The notes beneath the pieces were generated by a model that did no database searches, was not told where the DNA came from, and saw nothing but the letters and a program-made list of their open reading frames with translations. From Marinomonas colpomeniae (GTDB taxonomy: Bacteria > Pseudomonadota > Gammaproteobacteria > Pseudomonadales > Marinomonadaceae), in assembly GCF_014803385.1 (NCBI RefSeq), contig NZ_JACYFC010000002.1:793727-857726 (forward strand): DNA of 64,000 nucleotides. The letters run 5' to 3'. Below, in pieces: positions 26,983 through 35,959 of the stretch. Made by a program: the position numbers and the translations under genes. The stretch's first letter is position 1. Each line of letters begins with the position of its first letter.

Positions 26983-29900
26983 TTACTTGTGACGTTTGAA
27001 AATTTGAATTAGTCCATCTCCAATATCTTTAAATGAGCTTACAATTTGAAGCGCTTGCAAAGTGTTAATTAATTTTTGGTTTTCAGCAGTTTTAGGTATT
27101 TTAGGCTTATCTTTACCTGTAGAAATTAGTTGAGGGTAATTATTTTTTAATGCTCCTAATATTCTAAATAATTGTTCACTGTCCATAGTAGAATTTAGAT
27201 GAGGGCTTAACAAGAGAATGATATCTTTGTCTTTAATGTGACTGTTAGCCATTTTTTCTACGACATCGATAGATAAATTATGATTATGTTCAATAGAAAA
27301 TTTAGCCAATTCTACTAAGCAATTATTGCTGCATTCATTTATGAACTCATCCGCACGTTCAACAATAGATTGCTTCACGCTTAGTGAGATCTTTTTACTC
27401 TTCAGAAGAGGTCCTAAGTCACTTTTTAAAAGCTCAGGAGTAATGTAGGACACAAACTTTTTGGAAACATGGATGTAGGACTCTCTAGTCGACCAATCTG
27501 TTTCAAGTAAATGCGTATAAGATTTTTCTGAATCACTGATTAGGTTGTTGCCAAGGAGAAGAGCGTATAATTCTCCCTTCTCCACGGGTAGATCTATCGC
27601 AGGGATGTAATATTTGAATTTCTTCAAGCTATTGGAAAGCTTTACTCTTAGCTGATTTGTAAGTTTAGCTTTGTTCGCATTAAGTATTTTCTTTGCAAGT
27701 TCTACTCGATGCTCTTCTTCAATTTGTTCATTATGCGATATTTCCTTACTATTAATTAAAACTTGTTCTAGGTTTTCGTCAATGCTTCCGACACTATTAA
27801 TGTAGTTATTGATGTTGTTAAACGTAGCTGGAAAGCGATTTAGCTTTGCTAATGTCTGCCAAGTATTTTCTGTGTCAGCTTTAAGGTCTTCAACAATACA
27901 TGTATCCGACGCTTGATTTATTATGTCGTCTAAATAATCAGGGTCGAAATGATAAATATCTTTTATTATTTTTATGAAGTGTTTATTTGAGTTTACAGAT
28001 TTGGAAAATCCATTTATTGAATCCAAGTAACCTTTGATATCTGTTAGAAGGTAGTTGTAAATGTCTTCATTAATTTCTAAAGCAATATCTAGCGCGAGGA
28101 TTTCATTGTTTCTTAGTGCGATGATTAAGTTTTCTTTAGTGATGGTATAAAGATTCTTGCACACAAACGCTTGCTGCATAGTTTCGGATAACAGTTTTAA
28201 CTCAGGAATACGTATTGAAGCGTCGGCAAATATGTACGTAATATTCTCTGGGATTGTTTTATCTGATGGTCTTATAAGAGTTGATAGCATAGAGTAGTGC
28301 GTTTCTAAGTATTCTGAAACAGAATCGTCTATGTTGTAATGTGTTTCAGAGTCTAAATTTTCTAGTGACAAATCGATTAGATTAAGTCGTTTTTGATCAT
28401 CTAACTCTATTCCATTGATTAGGAAATGCAGTGTTTCTTCCGTTTCAGGTGTGAGCTTTTTGATTAGCTCAACGTATTCATTTTTTCCATTTAGGAATAA
28501 TTGCAAAAATTGCTTTTCTTTTTCTCCAAACTGCATCAAAGCTCTAATCATAATATCAGTGTCTGATGAATAGTTCCTTAATAGGTAATTCAGAATAGAA
28601 ATGTTATACAGGCAAGGCTCACTTAGAGACTGTTGACCACACTCTTTTATTATGGCTTTAATGTCTTCATCCGTGAGTAGAAAGTGTTCGTCCATGACAT
28701 TACGGTCAACATTATGAATGATAAAGTTTTGAGCAGCAGGGGATACGTTGTCATCATGAAATGTTGATGTATACAGAGTGAAATTACGGTTAATATAACC
28801 TGACTTGATAAGCTGGTAAGCTAGCTCTTTTGATAGATTTTCTTTAATTATTGTATCTAGAGATTTTGCGTCTAGCGTAAATGTTGACTGTTTTAAAATG
28901 TGATATATATCTGCACTACGAAGAAATTCCAATTCATTTTTCTTTTTATCAATTGAAATGCTGAACTCTTTTTTATCAGCTGCTTTCCAGTCACTAGGAG
29001 ACAAGCTAGTACCTAGGGCTTCTTCAATATCTATAAGCTCAAAGGTTAAAGTTTGATTATAGTTATGGGGAGTCCAATAAAGTTTAGCCTTATCTTTTTG
29101 ATTAGTGTAGTCAGACCAAAAATCAACTGATTTCAAGTCATCAATTGATAGTCTTTCATTATTTAACTTTAATTGACCACTACTTGTTGCTTGGTTGGAG
29201 CATTTTAAAACTCTGTTTATATAAGTTATTAGTAGAAGCCCTAGATGTTCACTTCGTTTCTGAATACTGCTACGAGATAGATTTTCAAGATCTATTTTAT
29301 GTTGCATTATTTCTTTTTCAATACGGTTTATATTTTCTGTTATTAGCTTTCGACTAGCATCGTAAATTTTATCAAGTTTACTTTCTCCTAAACGAATTAA
29401 TTCAAAGTCCGCTAAATGAGTGCTTTTATAAAGCATCATTGCGAAGAGGTCACTTTCGCTTAGATTTAGTTGTTTGCTGTCATCTGTAAAAATTTCCTCG
29501 CGAAAAATGATGAATTCGTTACGTACATTCTTCAGTAGTCTCATGTCTGGAACATAACGAGCCGCAATCTTGATAAGCTCTGGATTGATGTTTTTATAGA
29601 GTTCGTCTTCTAATATCTGTTTTATAAGGTCTCTTGCACTTCGATGAGTAATAAATGGTACAACAGGGATAATAAGGTCAAAGAATTTTGTACGAGCTGT
29701 TTGTTGTACTGCGTCTTGAGCAGCGTCTTCTATAGTTGTAATGGTCGAATGGAGTTTTTCTAAGACTTGAACTGCGTCTTTTATAGCCGAATGTGGCTTT
29801 TCTGCGGTTTGTTTCGAGTTCGACAAATCAAAAATACTGTCTTTGATTGCATAGATAAATCGAATCGTTTCTTTGATTTGAGGTGCGCTGTTTAAAAGCG

Positions 29901-30705
29901 TATTTAAAGACCGTAACGTTTCAAAAATATGTGAATCTTCAAACCTGTCTATATCTTCAAAAATTACGATGTTCTTTTTAGATACTTCGAAGAAATACAC
30001 TATCTCATCAAGATATTGATCGAAATAAGATCCGGATTTATCATCCAATGAAATAGTCGCCGCTCCTGCTGATACGTTGCTAATACGCATACGACCATGG
30101 GTTAACCATCGAATTCCGAATGCTATTAATATAGTGAATGCTAAAATAATTAAATGAGAGTACAGGCCTAAATCGACAACCGATAAGAAGGCCTTTGAAA
30201 TTTTATCCGTCCAACTCATCAATATGAAGATTGGTACTGCTGCGATACCAATTACAAGTGAAAGACAGAGCTCTCGTACTAAATTAAATCGCTCGATTCT
30301 TTGAAATCTAGAATGTGGTGCCTTCTGAGGCTCTAATCGATACAGGAGTTGTTTTACGATTTCCTGTTGAATTCTATTGGTAGTTGTTTCTTCTAGTTTT
30401 GTTTCATCAGTATTGCCCTCAGTCGTTTTCATGGGGGCTAATGTCGATAGAGATATTTCAACTATGTCATGTTTGTGTTGATTTGCTACCTCTTGAAGAA
30501 TACTACTTTTACCGACGCCATAATTTCCTGATAGCGCTATATTACGCACTTCTGAGATTTTAAAAGCAGCATTTATTCTGTCTACATAACTATTGTGATG
30601 ATTTTTGTCGTATTCAGGTGTGAGCGGTTTGAGGCTAAGGGAGCTAGAGCTTTCTTGATCGTTGGTATTTTCTTGTATTTTGGAGAAGCAATTCCAAAGT
30701 CCCAT
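26983..30705 (-). CDS. Giant membrane-inserted P-loop ATPase (YobI/KAP-like)
   Basis: This 1240-residue protein has Walker A GNYGVGKSS at residues 60-68 and Walker B IVIFEDIDRF at 246-255. Two hydrophobic helices (about 146-164 and 183-201) lie between them. This insertion of a membrane hairpin inside the ATPase core is the hallmark of KAP and YobI-type NTPases. About 800 residues of helical, repeat-like C-terminal region without a known motif follow. AAGGAATATGAA fixes the start at 30705. The gene stands alone, is visibly more AT-rich than the hut genes beside it, and sits between an operon terminator and an unrelated gene, as expected of acquired DNA. Relatives are linked to conflict systems; its function here is unknown. 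Confidence 0.75.
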   Translation of the reverse strand: MGLWNCFSKIQENTNDQESSSSLSLKPLTPEYDKNHHNSYVDRINAAFKISEVRNIALSGNYGVGKSSILQEVANQHKHDIVEISLSTLAPMKTTEGNTDETKLEETTTNRIQQEIVKQLLYRLEPQKAPHSRFQRIERFNLVRELCLSLVIGIAAVPIFILMSWTDKISKAFLSVVDLGLYSHLIILAFTILIAFGIRWLTHGRMRISNVSAGAATISLDDKSGSYFDQYLDEIVYFFEVSKKNIVIFEDIDRFEDSHIFETLRSLNTLLNSAPQIKETIRFIYAIKDSIFDLSNSKQTAEKPHSAIKDAVQVLEKLHSTITTIEDAAQDAVQQTARTKFFDLIIPVVPFITHRSARDLIKQILEDELYKNINPELIKIAARYVPDMRLLKNVRNEFIIFREEIFTDDSKQLNLSESDLFAMMLYKSTHLADFELIRLGESKLDKIYDASRKLITENINRIEKEIMQHKIDLENLSRSSIQKRSEHLGLLLITYINRVLKCSNQATSSGQLKLNNERLSIDDLKSVDFWSDYTNQKDKAKLYWTPHNYNQTLTFELIDIEEALGTSLSPSDWKAADKKEFSISIDKKKNELEFLRSADIYHILKQSTFTLDAKSLDTIIKENLSKELAYQLIKSGYINRNFTLYTSTFHDDNVSPAAQNFIIHNVDRNVMDEHFLLTDEDIKAIIKECGQQSLSEPCLYNISILNYLLRNYSSDTDIMIRALMQFGEKEKQFLQLFLNGKNEYVELIKKLTPETEETLHFLINGIELDDQKRLNLIDLSLENLDSETHYNIDDSVSEYLETHYSMLSTLIRPSDKTIPENITYIFADASIRIPELKLLSETMQQAFVCKNLYTITKENLIIALRNNEILALDIALEINEDIYNYLLTDIKGYLDSINGFSKSVNSNKHFIKIIKDIYHFDPDYLDDIINQASDTCIVEDLKADTENTWQTLAKLNRFPATFNNINNYINSVGSIDENLEQVLINSKEISHNEQIEEEHRVELAKKILNANKAKLTNQLRVKLSNSLKKFKYYIPAIDLPVEKGELYALLLGNNLISDSEKSYTHLLETDWSTRESYIHVSKKFVSYITPELLKSDLGPLLKSKKISLSVKQSIVERADEFINECSNNCLVELAKFSIEHNHNLSIDVVEKMANSHIKDKDIILLLSPHLNSTMDSEQLFRILGALKNNYPQLISTGKDKPKIPKTAENQKLINTLQALQIVSSFKDIGDGLIQIFKRHK

Positions 30706-30859
30706 TTCATATTCCTTTACGTGCAATGTGTATAAATCATTTATTTGATTTTCACTTTATCGTGTTCAAAACAAAAGACCAAATTCTTTATTTGAATATA
30801 AGCAGGTATGTTAAATTACCGTTCACTTGGACGCTGTTTACTTATACGAGAATATTCAA

Positions 30860-31678
30860 ATGAAACTTAACTTCCATAAATCTTTTTGGGAAGCACCCTG
30901 CAATAACGAGCATGACTTTAACGAGCTCATAAAACGCACTCATGCCGATGGTTATCAAGGTACCGAGTTGTTCTTACCATTTTTTGATATTGATACCGAT
31001 GTAGTGCGAGAAGCACATGCTGAACTTGGGCTGAGCATTATTACGGGTATTGGTACGGCTGGTGACACGGTTGAAGATCATCTAGAAAGTATGAATACTC
31101 AAATTGAACGTGCGGTTGAGTTTGAACCTGTGCTGATTAATTCCCATACTGGGCGCGATATTTTTAGCTTGAAAGACAATTTACGTCTATTTGAAAATGC
31201 TTTAAAACTCGAACAAAAGCACAACATAACCATCACCCATGAAACGCATCGATTTAGACCCACGTTCAGTACATTTGATACAGAAAGAATCATCGATGCA
31301 TTACCAGAATTAAAATTGAACTTGGATATTAGTCATTGGATGGTGGTCCATGAATCTGATTTGAATGATCAATTGGAACGTTTAGAAAAAATATTTTCTC
31401 ACGTACATCATATTCATGCGAGAGTCGGTTTCGAAGAAGGTCCACAGGTTACCAATCCACAGGATGAACTTTGGGCGGGGCATGTAGAGAACCATGTAAA
31501 ACTATGGCAAAAAGTGATCGACCTTGCAAAAAACAGAGGTCAATCCGGTTTTACCATCACCCCTGAGTTCGGTCCTTTTCCATACGCACATGTACAACCC
31601 AATACGCATGAGCCTATGGTTGATATTTGGGCAGCGAATAACTTCATGCAACAGCACCTCAGAAATAAGCTTGTTTAA
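30860..31678 (+). CDS. Sugar-phosphate isomerase/epimerase-like TIM barrel protein
   Basis: This is a 272-residue AP-endonuclease-2/xylose-isomerase-like TIM barrel. Metal-site candidates are ITHETHRFRPTF, LDISHWMVV, HIHARVGFEEG and ITPEFGPFPY, which bring in Glu, Asp, His and Glu ligands. The ATG at 30860 is preferred over a start 11 codons earlier because the sequence MKLNFHKSFWE begins the first beta strand. It is convergent with the LysR gene by 18 bp and may act with the TRAP system beyond it. The reaction cannot be named. Confidence 0.75.
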   Translation: MKLNFHKSFWEAPCNNEHDFNELIKRTHADGYQGTELFLPFFDIDTDVVREAHAELGLSIITGIGTAGDTVEDHLESMNTQIERAVEFEPVLINSHTGRDIFSLKDNLRLFENALKLEQKHNITITHETHRFRPTFSTFDTERIIDALPELKLNLDISHWMVVHESDLNDQLERLEKIFSHVHHIHARVGFEEGPQVTNPQDELWAGHVENHVKLWQKVIDLAKNRGQSGFTITPEFGPFPYAHVQPNTHEPMVDIWAANNFMQQHLRNKLV

Positions 31679-31696
31679 GAATGAAGTTGAGCTTTA

Positions 31697-32602
31697 TTAA
31701 ACCATAAATCGATGCTTTTCTTCTGCACATGCATTCAATATAAAGTCCCAAGTAAGCTTCAGATCTCTAAATTTGTGAAGATCCTTACTTGTTGATATCC
31801 AGAGCTCTCTATGAAGCAGTGTTTTGGGTAAAACTGGCGTGATATTGGGATCTCCGTATGCGACGAAGTGTGGAAGGATACCAATACCTAACCCTGTATT
31901 TACCGCTTTATGTTGAGTATGTATAGTTGTCGATTTATAGATGAAGTTTAGGTTTGGTGATATTTCACCTTGGTATTTCAATAAATCAGAAAAAACCTGA
32001 TCTTCAATGTAGCCAATAAAATGATGGTTTAACAGGTCGGACGTTTTTTCTATTGGATCATTATTCGACAAGTAGTCTTGTGTTGAAAATAAGCCGAGCG
32101 TGTAGTCAGTGAGTTTTTTCTGAATGATATTCGATCCTTTTTGCGGACCGATTGTGATACTGATATCGACTTCGCCGCTGGTAATAAAGGTACTACCCGC
32201 CAATGAAATAAGCTCTATGTCGATACCTTGATCTTTAATCCAAGCCGGTAAACGGCTGGAAAGGAAATAATTACTAAACCCTTCTGTAACACCGATGCGG
32301 ATTTTGGAACGAATTTCTTGTACGTTTCTGTAGTTTTCATTCGCCAAGCGCAGGGTTCTTTCACATTTCTCTGCATAAGGAATCAGATTCTCTCCCGCTG
32401 TGGTCAGGTGAAATCCTTTGCTGTTCTGAAAAAAAAGTTTTGTTCCAATCGCTTTTTCAAGTTGTTCGACTCGATTGGCAATGGTGACATGCGTACAGCC
32501 GATTTTAGTTGCTGCTAAAGAGAGCCTTTTGTAGCGCCAAAGTGCTAGAAAATACTTTAGGTCATTCCAATTAATAGCTAATAAATCTGTGTTGTCGCTC
32601 AC
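31697..32602 (-). CDS. LysR-family regulator of the TRAP cluster
   Basis: This 301-residue LysR-type regulator has an N-terminal helix-turn-helix (YKRLSLAATKIGCTHVTIANRVEQLEKAIG) and an effector-binding domain. The start codon is GTG, with AAGGA seven bases before it. It is divergent from the TRAP genes across a 394-bp region holding several inverted repeats, so it probably controls that operon. Confidence 0.85.
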   Translation of the reverse strand: MSDNTDLLAINWNDLKYFLALWRYKRLSLAATKIGCTHVTIANRVEQLEKAIGTKLFFQNSKGFHLTTAGENLIPYAEKCERTLRLANENYRNVQEIRSKIRIGVTEGFSNYFLSSRLPAWIKDQGIDIELISLAGSTFITSGEVDISITIGPQKGSNIIQKKLTDYTLGLFSTQDYLSNNDPIEKTSDLLNHHFIGYIEDQVFSDLLKYQGEISPNLNFIYKSTTIHTQHKAVNTGLGIGILPHFVAYGDPNITPVLPKTLLHRELWISTSKDLHKFRDLKLTWDFILNACAEEKHRFMV

Positions 32603-32996
32603 ACTTTTTTCCTTTTTTATGAGATCAAGGTAACGCTATTTTATTTCATGAAATCATGGTGTTAGTAGGTTTTTATTCATATAGTGTCTTGTTATGAAAT
32701 GCTCATTAATGTAAAAAAAATATCAGTGTTAGCAAGGTTCAGAATACGACGAAATACTATAAACCAACCAAAATAGGGCGTTAATAATTGTATTTGCACA
32801 GATTTGGTGCTCTTTTTGAGTTTCTTATTGCCACTATAAAAGAAGGAATCGAACAGTTATTGTAAAAATATTTACAGTTGTTGTAAATAAAATGCTATTG
32901 CCTTTACGGTGGCATAAGCCTACTTTTTATCTCGAAGTAGATGCACTGATTAACGCTCAGAATCTAGAAAAATCAACCCAACTCGGTAGGCATATC
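32603..32996. other. LysR/TRAP divergent control region
   Basis: This 394-bp region has no ORF of merit. It contains a perfect 12-bp palindrome, ATTTCATGAAAT (32643-32654), near the LysR gene and a run of alternating TGTAAA/TTTACA half-sites (32861-32887) before the TRAP genes. Confidence 0.6.
32861..32887 (+). promoter_or_regulatory. Triple TGTAAA/TTTACA half-site cluster
   Basis: TGTAAA (32861-32866), TTTACA (32871-32876) and TGTAAA (32882-32887) alternate with 4- and 5-bp spacers and form two overlapping inverted repeats. The cluster sits 110 bp before the TRAP binding-protein start. LysR binding is a guess from position. Confidence 0.4.
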
Positions 32997-33974
32997 ATGA
33001 TGAAAAAACCTTTAATCGCAGCGCTCGCATTATTAATGAGTACATCTGCATTGGCAGCTGAATTTAATTTTACCTTTGCACATGTATTAATCGATGAAAC
33101 GCCAAATGGACAGGCAGCCCTAGCTTTTGCTAAAGAAGTGAAAGAAAAATCTAATGGTCGCATTGACATAAACGTACTTTCAGCAGCTAAGCTTGGTGGA
33201 GACGTTGAAATTATTGAACAATTACAAATGAATATGGTTCAAATAGCGATGCCGCCTACTGCTACTTTGGGTAACTTTGAGCCTCGTGTCCAAATTCTTG
33301 ATCTTCCATTCTTGTTGCCATCAAAAGAAATCATGATGAAGGTATTGGATGGACCAGCAGGTCGTAAAATTCTAGACACATTAGAAAATCATGACATGCA
33401 TGCGGTGAATTTTTGGGGCGCTGGCTTCCGTCATATGACGAATAACGTTCGTCCTATCGAAGAGCCTACTGATCTTAAAGGTCTCAAAATGAGAACCATG
33501 CAGTCGCCTATCTTGTTAAGTACGTATCGTAACTTTGATGCCAATCCAACTGCGATGGCCTACACCGAAGTGTATAACGGTCTTCAGCAAGGTGTAATAG
33601 AAGGGCAAGAGAATCCTATTGCAAATATTACCAGTAAGAAGTTTTATGAAGTTCAAAAGTACATGACACTGACGTCTAACGCTTATCATGGTTATGCGAC
33701 TATTGTGAATAAACAAGCGTGGGAGTCTCTTCCAGAGGACCTACAAGTCGTGATGACGGATGCGTTTGATTATGCTCGTGGCGTGTCTCGTACATTGACG
33801 GATGAGTTAGAGGCTTCTGCGTTGGATAATATTAAGAAATACACACAAGTAACTACCTTGTCTAAAGCTCAAATGGAGGCATTCATTGAAGCAAGTAAGC
33901 CTGTTCATGAAGAATTTCGTAAAACCGTTACTTCTGATTTGTTAGACCTTGTTTATCAAGAAATTAAGAACTAG
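32997..33974 (+). CDS. TRAP transporter substrate-binding protein (DctP family)
   Basis: This 325-residue periplasmic binding protein has a signal peptide (PLIAALALLMSTSALAA, mature EFNFTFAHV). Family marks are ETPNGQAALAF, the carboxylate-binding Arg in LKGLKMRTMQSP, and the later GVIEGQENPIANI with its conserved Gln-Glu-Asn-Pro. The start at 32997 (ATGATG) puts the signal peptide at the front; a reading 35 codons longer does not. It is first in a P-Q-M order. The substrate is a carboxylate of unknown identity; the linked dehydrogenase hints at an amino or keto dicarboxylate. Confidence 0.9.
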   Translation: MMKKPLIAALALLMSTSALAAEFNFTFAHVLIDETPNGQAALAFAKEVKEKSNGRIDINVLSAAKLGGDVEIIEQLQMNMVQIAMPPTATLGNFEPRVQILDLPFLLPSKEIMMKVLDGPAGRKILDTLENHDMHAVNFWGAGFRHMTNNVRPIEEPTDLKGLKMRTMQSPILLSTYRNFDANPTAMAYTEVYNGLQQGVIEGQENPIANITSKKFYEVQKYMTLTSNAYHGYATIVNKQAWESLPEDLQVVMTDAFDYARGVSRTLTDELEASALDNIKKYTQVTTLSKAQMEAFIEASKPVHEEFRKTVTSDLLDLVYQEIKN

Positions 33975-33982
33975 TGATTGCT

Positions 33983-34013
33983 AAGAGACTCTATTTTTAA
34001 AATAGAGTCTCTT
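33983..34013 (+). terminator. Strong intercistronic hairpin between TRAP P and Q genes
   Basis: AAGAGACTCTATTTT (33983-33997) and AAAATAGAGTCTCTT (33999-34013) form a perfect 15-bp inverted repeat around one base, 8 bp past the binding-protein stop. No uninterrupted T tract follows, so partial termination or 3'-end protection of the binding-protein mRNA is more likely than full termination. Confidence 0.7.
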
Positions 34014-34035
34014 AATGTCTTAATGTCTTAATGTC
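34012..34035. repeat. Three tandem TTAATGTC octamers
   Basis: TTAATGTC is repeated three times without interruption directly after the hairpin and before the ribosome site of the Q gene. It has the look of slippage-prone DNA. Confidence 0.8.
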
Positions 34036-34067
34036 ACTCCCAGAAAAACCATTAAAAAGAGACGTTA

Positions 34068-34580
34068 ATGTTCGAAAAAATCAATAAGCATTTAGATAAA
34101 ATAGAAGGCTTCCTCATTGCCAGTATTTTGGCCGTTGCGTCGCTTCTTACCTTTACTCAAGTGTTTTTTCGCTATGCGCTAAACGATTCTATTTTTTGGG
34201 CAGAAGAAGCAATTTTATATCTTATTATTTCTATGAGTTTTCTTTCGACCAGCTTAGGAATAAGAAAGGGAAGTCACATTACGGTCGATATTTTAAAGTC
34301 TTCTATTCCAAAATCTTGTATTAAGTTCTTTGTTTTTATTGCAGCCGTTATTGGTGCACTCTTCGCTCTTACTTTGCTTTATTACGGTGGTGTTCTGTTT
34401 TTAGGTACATTGGCTCGTGGTCAATTATCCCCAGCGTTAAGAATCCCTGTTGCTTTTATCTATGCATTCATTCCCATTACGGCGTTTTTTCAAGTAATTC
34501 GATACGCAGGCATTATGTGTTCTGTATTTGGTGAATCCAATGAAACAACGATAGCAATCAATAACGACCATATTAATTAA
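34068..34580 (+). CDS. TRAP transporter small membrane subunit (DctQ family)
   Basis: This 170-residue protein has four predicted membrane helices, as usual for DctQ. FTQVFFRYALNDSIFWAEEAILYL and SLGIRKGSHITVDIL are the family signature. AAAAGAGACG precedes the ATG. It couples the binding protein to the large subunit encoded 25 bp downstream. Confidence 0.9.
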   Translation: MFEKINKHLDKIEGFLIASILAVASLLTFTQVFFRYALNDSIFWAEEAILYLIISMSFLSTSLGIRKGSHITVDILKSSIPKSCIKFFVFIAAVIGALFALTLLYYGGVLFLGTLARGQLSPALRIPVAFIYAFIPITAFFQVIRYAGIMCSVFGESNETTIAINNDHIN

Positions 34581-34605
34581 CCACTTTTAATACAGAGAAT
34601 TTTAC

Positions 34606-35880
34606 ATGGCAACGCTCCTTTTTCCGCTGTTTTTATTATTGCTGCTATTAGGCTTACCCATTTATGGATCACTGGCGTTTTCCGTTATCGGTGCCATGGA
34701 ATTAACAGGAACAATGAACCCAACCATTGTTCCGATGAGAATGTTTTCCGGTATAAATAATTTCTCATTGATGGCTATTCCGTTTTTTATCTTGGCTGCT
34801 GAATTAATGCGAGTAGGTGGTTTATCTACTCGACTTATTAAGCTTGCTCAAGTCCTTATTGGCTGGGCGCCGGGAGGCTTAGCGTCTGCAGCTGTACTAT
34901 CTTGTTTGTTTTTTGGTTCTATTTCTGGCTCCAGTCCTGCCACAGTAGTTGCCATTGGTAGCATCATGTTTCCTGCGCTAGTTGAGGCGGGCTACAGCAA
35001 GCGATTTGCAATTGGATTACTGACAACGGCCGGAACATTAGGACCCATTGTTCCTCCAAGTATCGCGCTGATTATTTATGGTTCTGTCACCTCGACAAGT
35101 ATCGGTCAATTGTTCGCCGCAGGTATTCTTCCTGCCTTGTTATTGGGCGGTTTGTTGATCGCGTATTGCACTGTGTACTCAAAAAGAAAAGACTTCCCTA
35201 GAGCGCCATTTCCGACATTAGCGGAAGTTACCGAGGCGTTTAAAGGCTCCGCTTGGGGTTTAGGGCTTCCGGTTATTTTATTGGGTGGCATTTATAGCGG
35301 TATTTTTACGGCGACAGAATCGGCTGCGGTGGCGTGTGTTTATGGCTTATTTGTTGGCATGGTGATTTATAAACAAGTGAGCGCGAAAGATTTATGGGAA
35401 ATCCTACAAAATACAGGATTAACCTCAGGTGCTTTGTTATTGATCACCGCAGGTGCTTCTGCCTTTGCGTGGCTATTAACGATTATTGGTATGCCTTCAT
35501 TACTTGCGAACTCTGTTTTATCTTTGAGTGACTCGTCTTTTGTTATTACCGCATTACTTAATGTGATTATGTTGGTGGCTGGCTTTTTTCTGGATAGTGC
35601 GTCCGCGATTATTGTATTGGCGCCTTTGATGACGCCAATCGCTTCAGAAGTCGGCATCGATCCTGTGCATTTCGGGATTATCAATCTAGTGAATTACTCG
35701 GTTGGCATGATAACACCACCTGTTGGCCTTAACCTTTTTGTCGCGGTCACTATTTCAAAAATGGGTTTGTTTGAGGTTTTCAGAGGCTGCATACCATTTC
35801 TCATCATCATGCTGATCGGTCTCATGATTATTACCTATGTTCCATGGTTAAGTCTGGCGCTTCCTAGTGCGATGTTTTAA
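34606..35880 (+). CDS. TRAP transporter large membrane subunit (DctM family)
   Basis: This 424-residue integral membrane protein has about twelve helices and is the ion-coupled transport channel. Marks include FSLMAIPFFILAAELM, FFGSISGSSPATVVAIGSIM near residue 105, TLGPIVPPSIALIIYG near 145 and the late SVGMITPPVGLNLFVA, all typical of DctM. The start codon follows the Q gene by 25 bp, so the two are co-transcribed. Confidence 0.93.
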   Translation: MATLLFPLFLLLLLLGLPIYGSLAFSVIGAMELTGTMNPTIVPMRMFSGINNFSLMAIPFFILAAELMRVGGLSTRLIKLAQVLIGWAPGGLASAAVLSCLFFGSISGSSPATVVAIGSIMFPALVEAGYSKRFAIGLLTTAGTLGPIVPPSIALIIYGSVTSTSIGQLFAAGILPALLLGGLLIAYCTVYSKRKDFPRAPFPTLAEVTEAFKGSAWGLGLPVILLGGIYSGIFTATESAAVACVYGLFVGMVIYKQVSAKDLWEILQNTGLTSGALLLITAGASAFAWLLTIIGMPSLLANSVLSLSDSSFVITALLNVIMLVAGFFLDSASAIIVLAPLMTPIASEVGIDPVHFGIINLVNYSVGMITPPVGLNLFVAVTISKMGLFEVFRGCIPFLIIMLIGLMIITYVPWLSLALPSAMF

Positions 35881-35959
35881 CCGTAAATCTAATACCTCTG
35901 TAATGGTAAGTACTCAATGTTATGTCGCGCTTGTTATTATTGCGCAGTAAAGGATTAAA

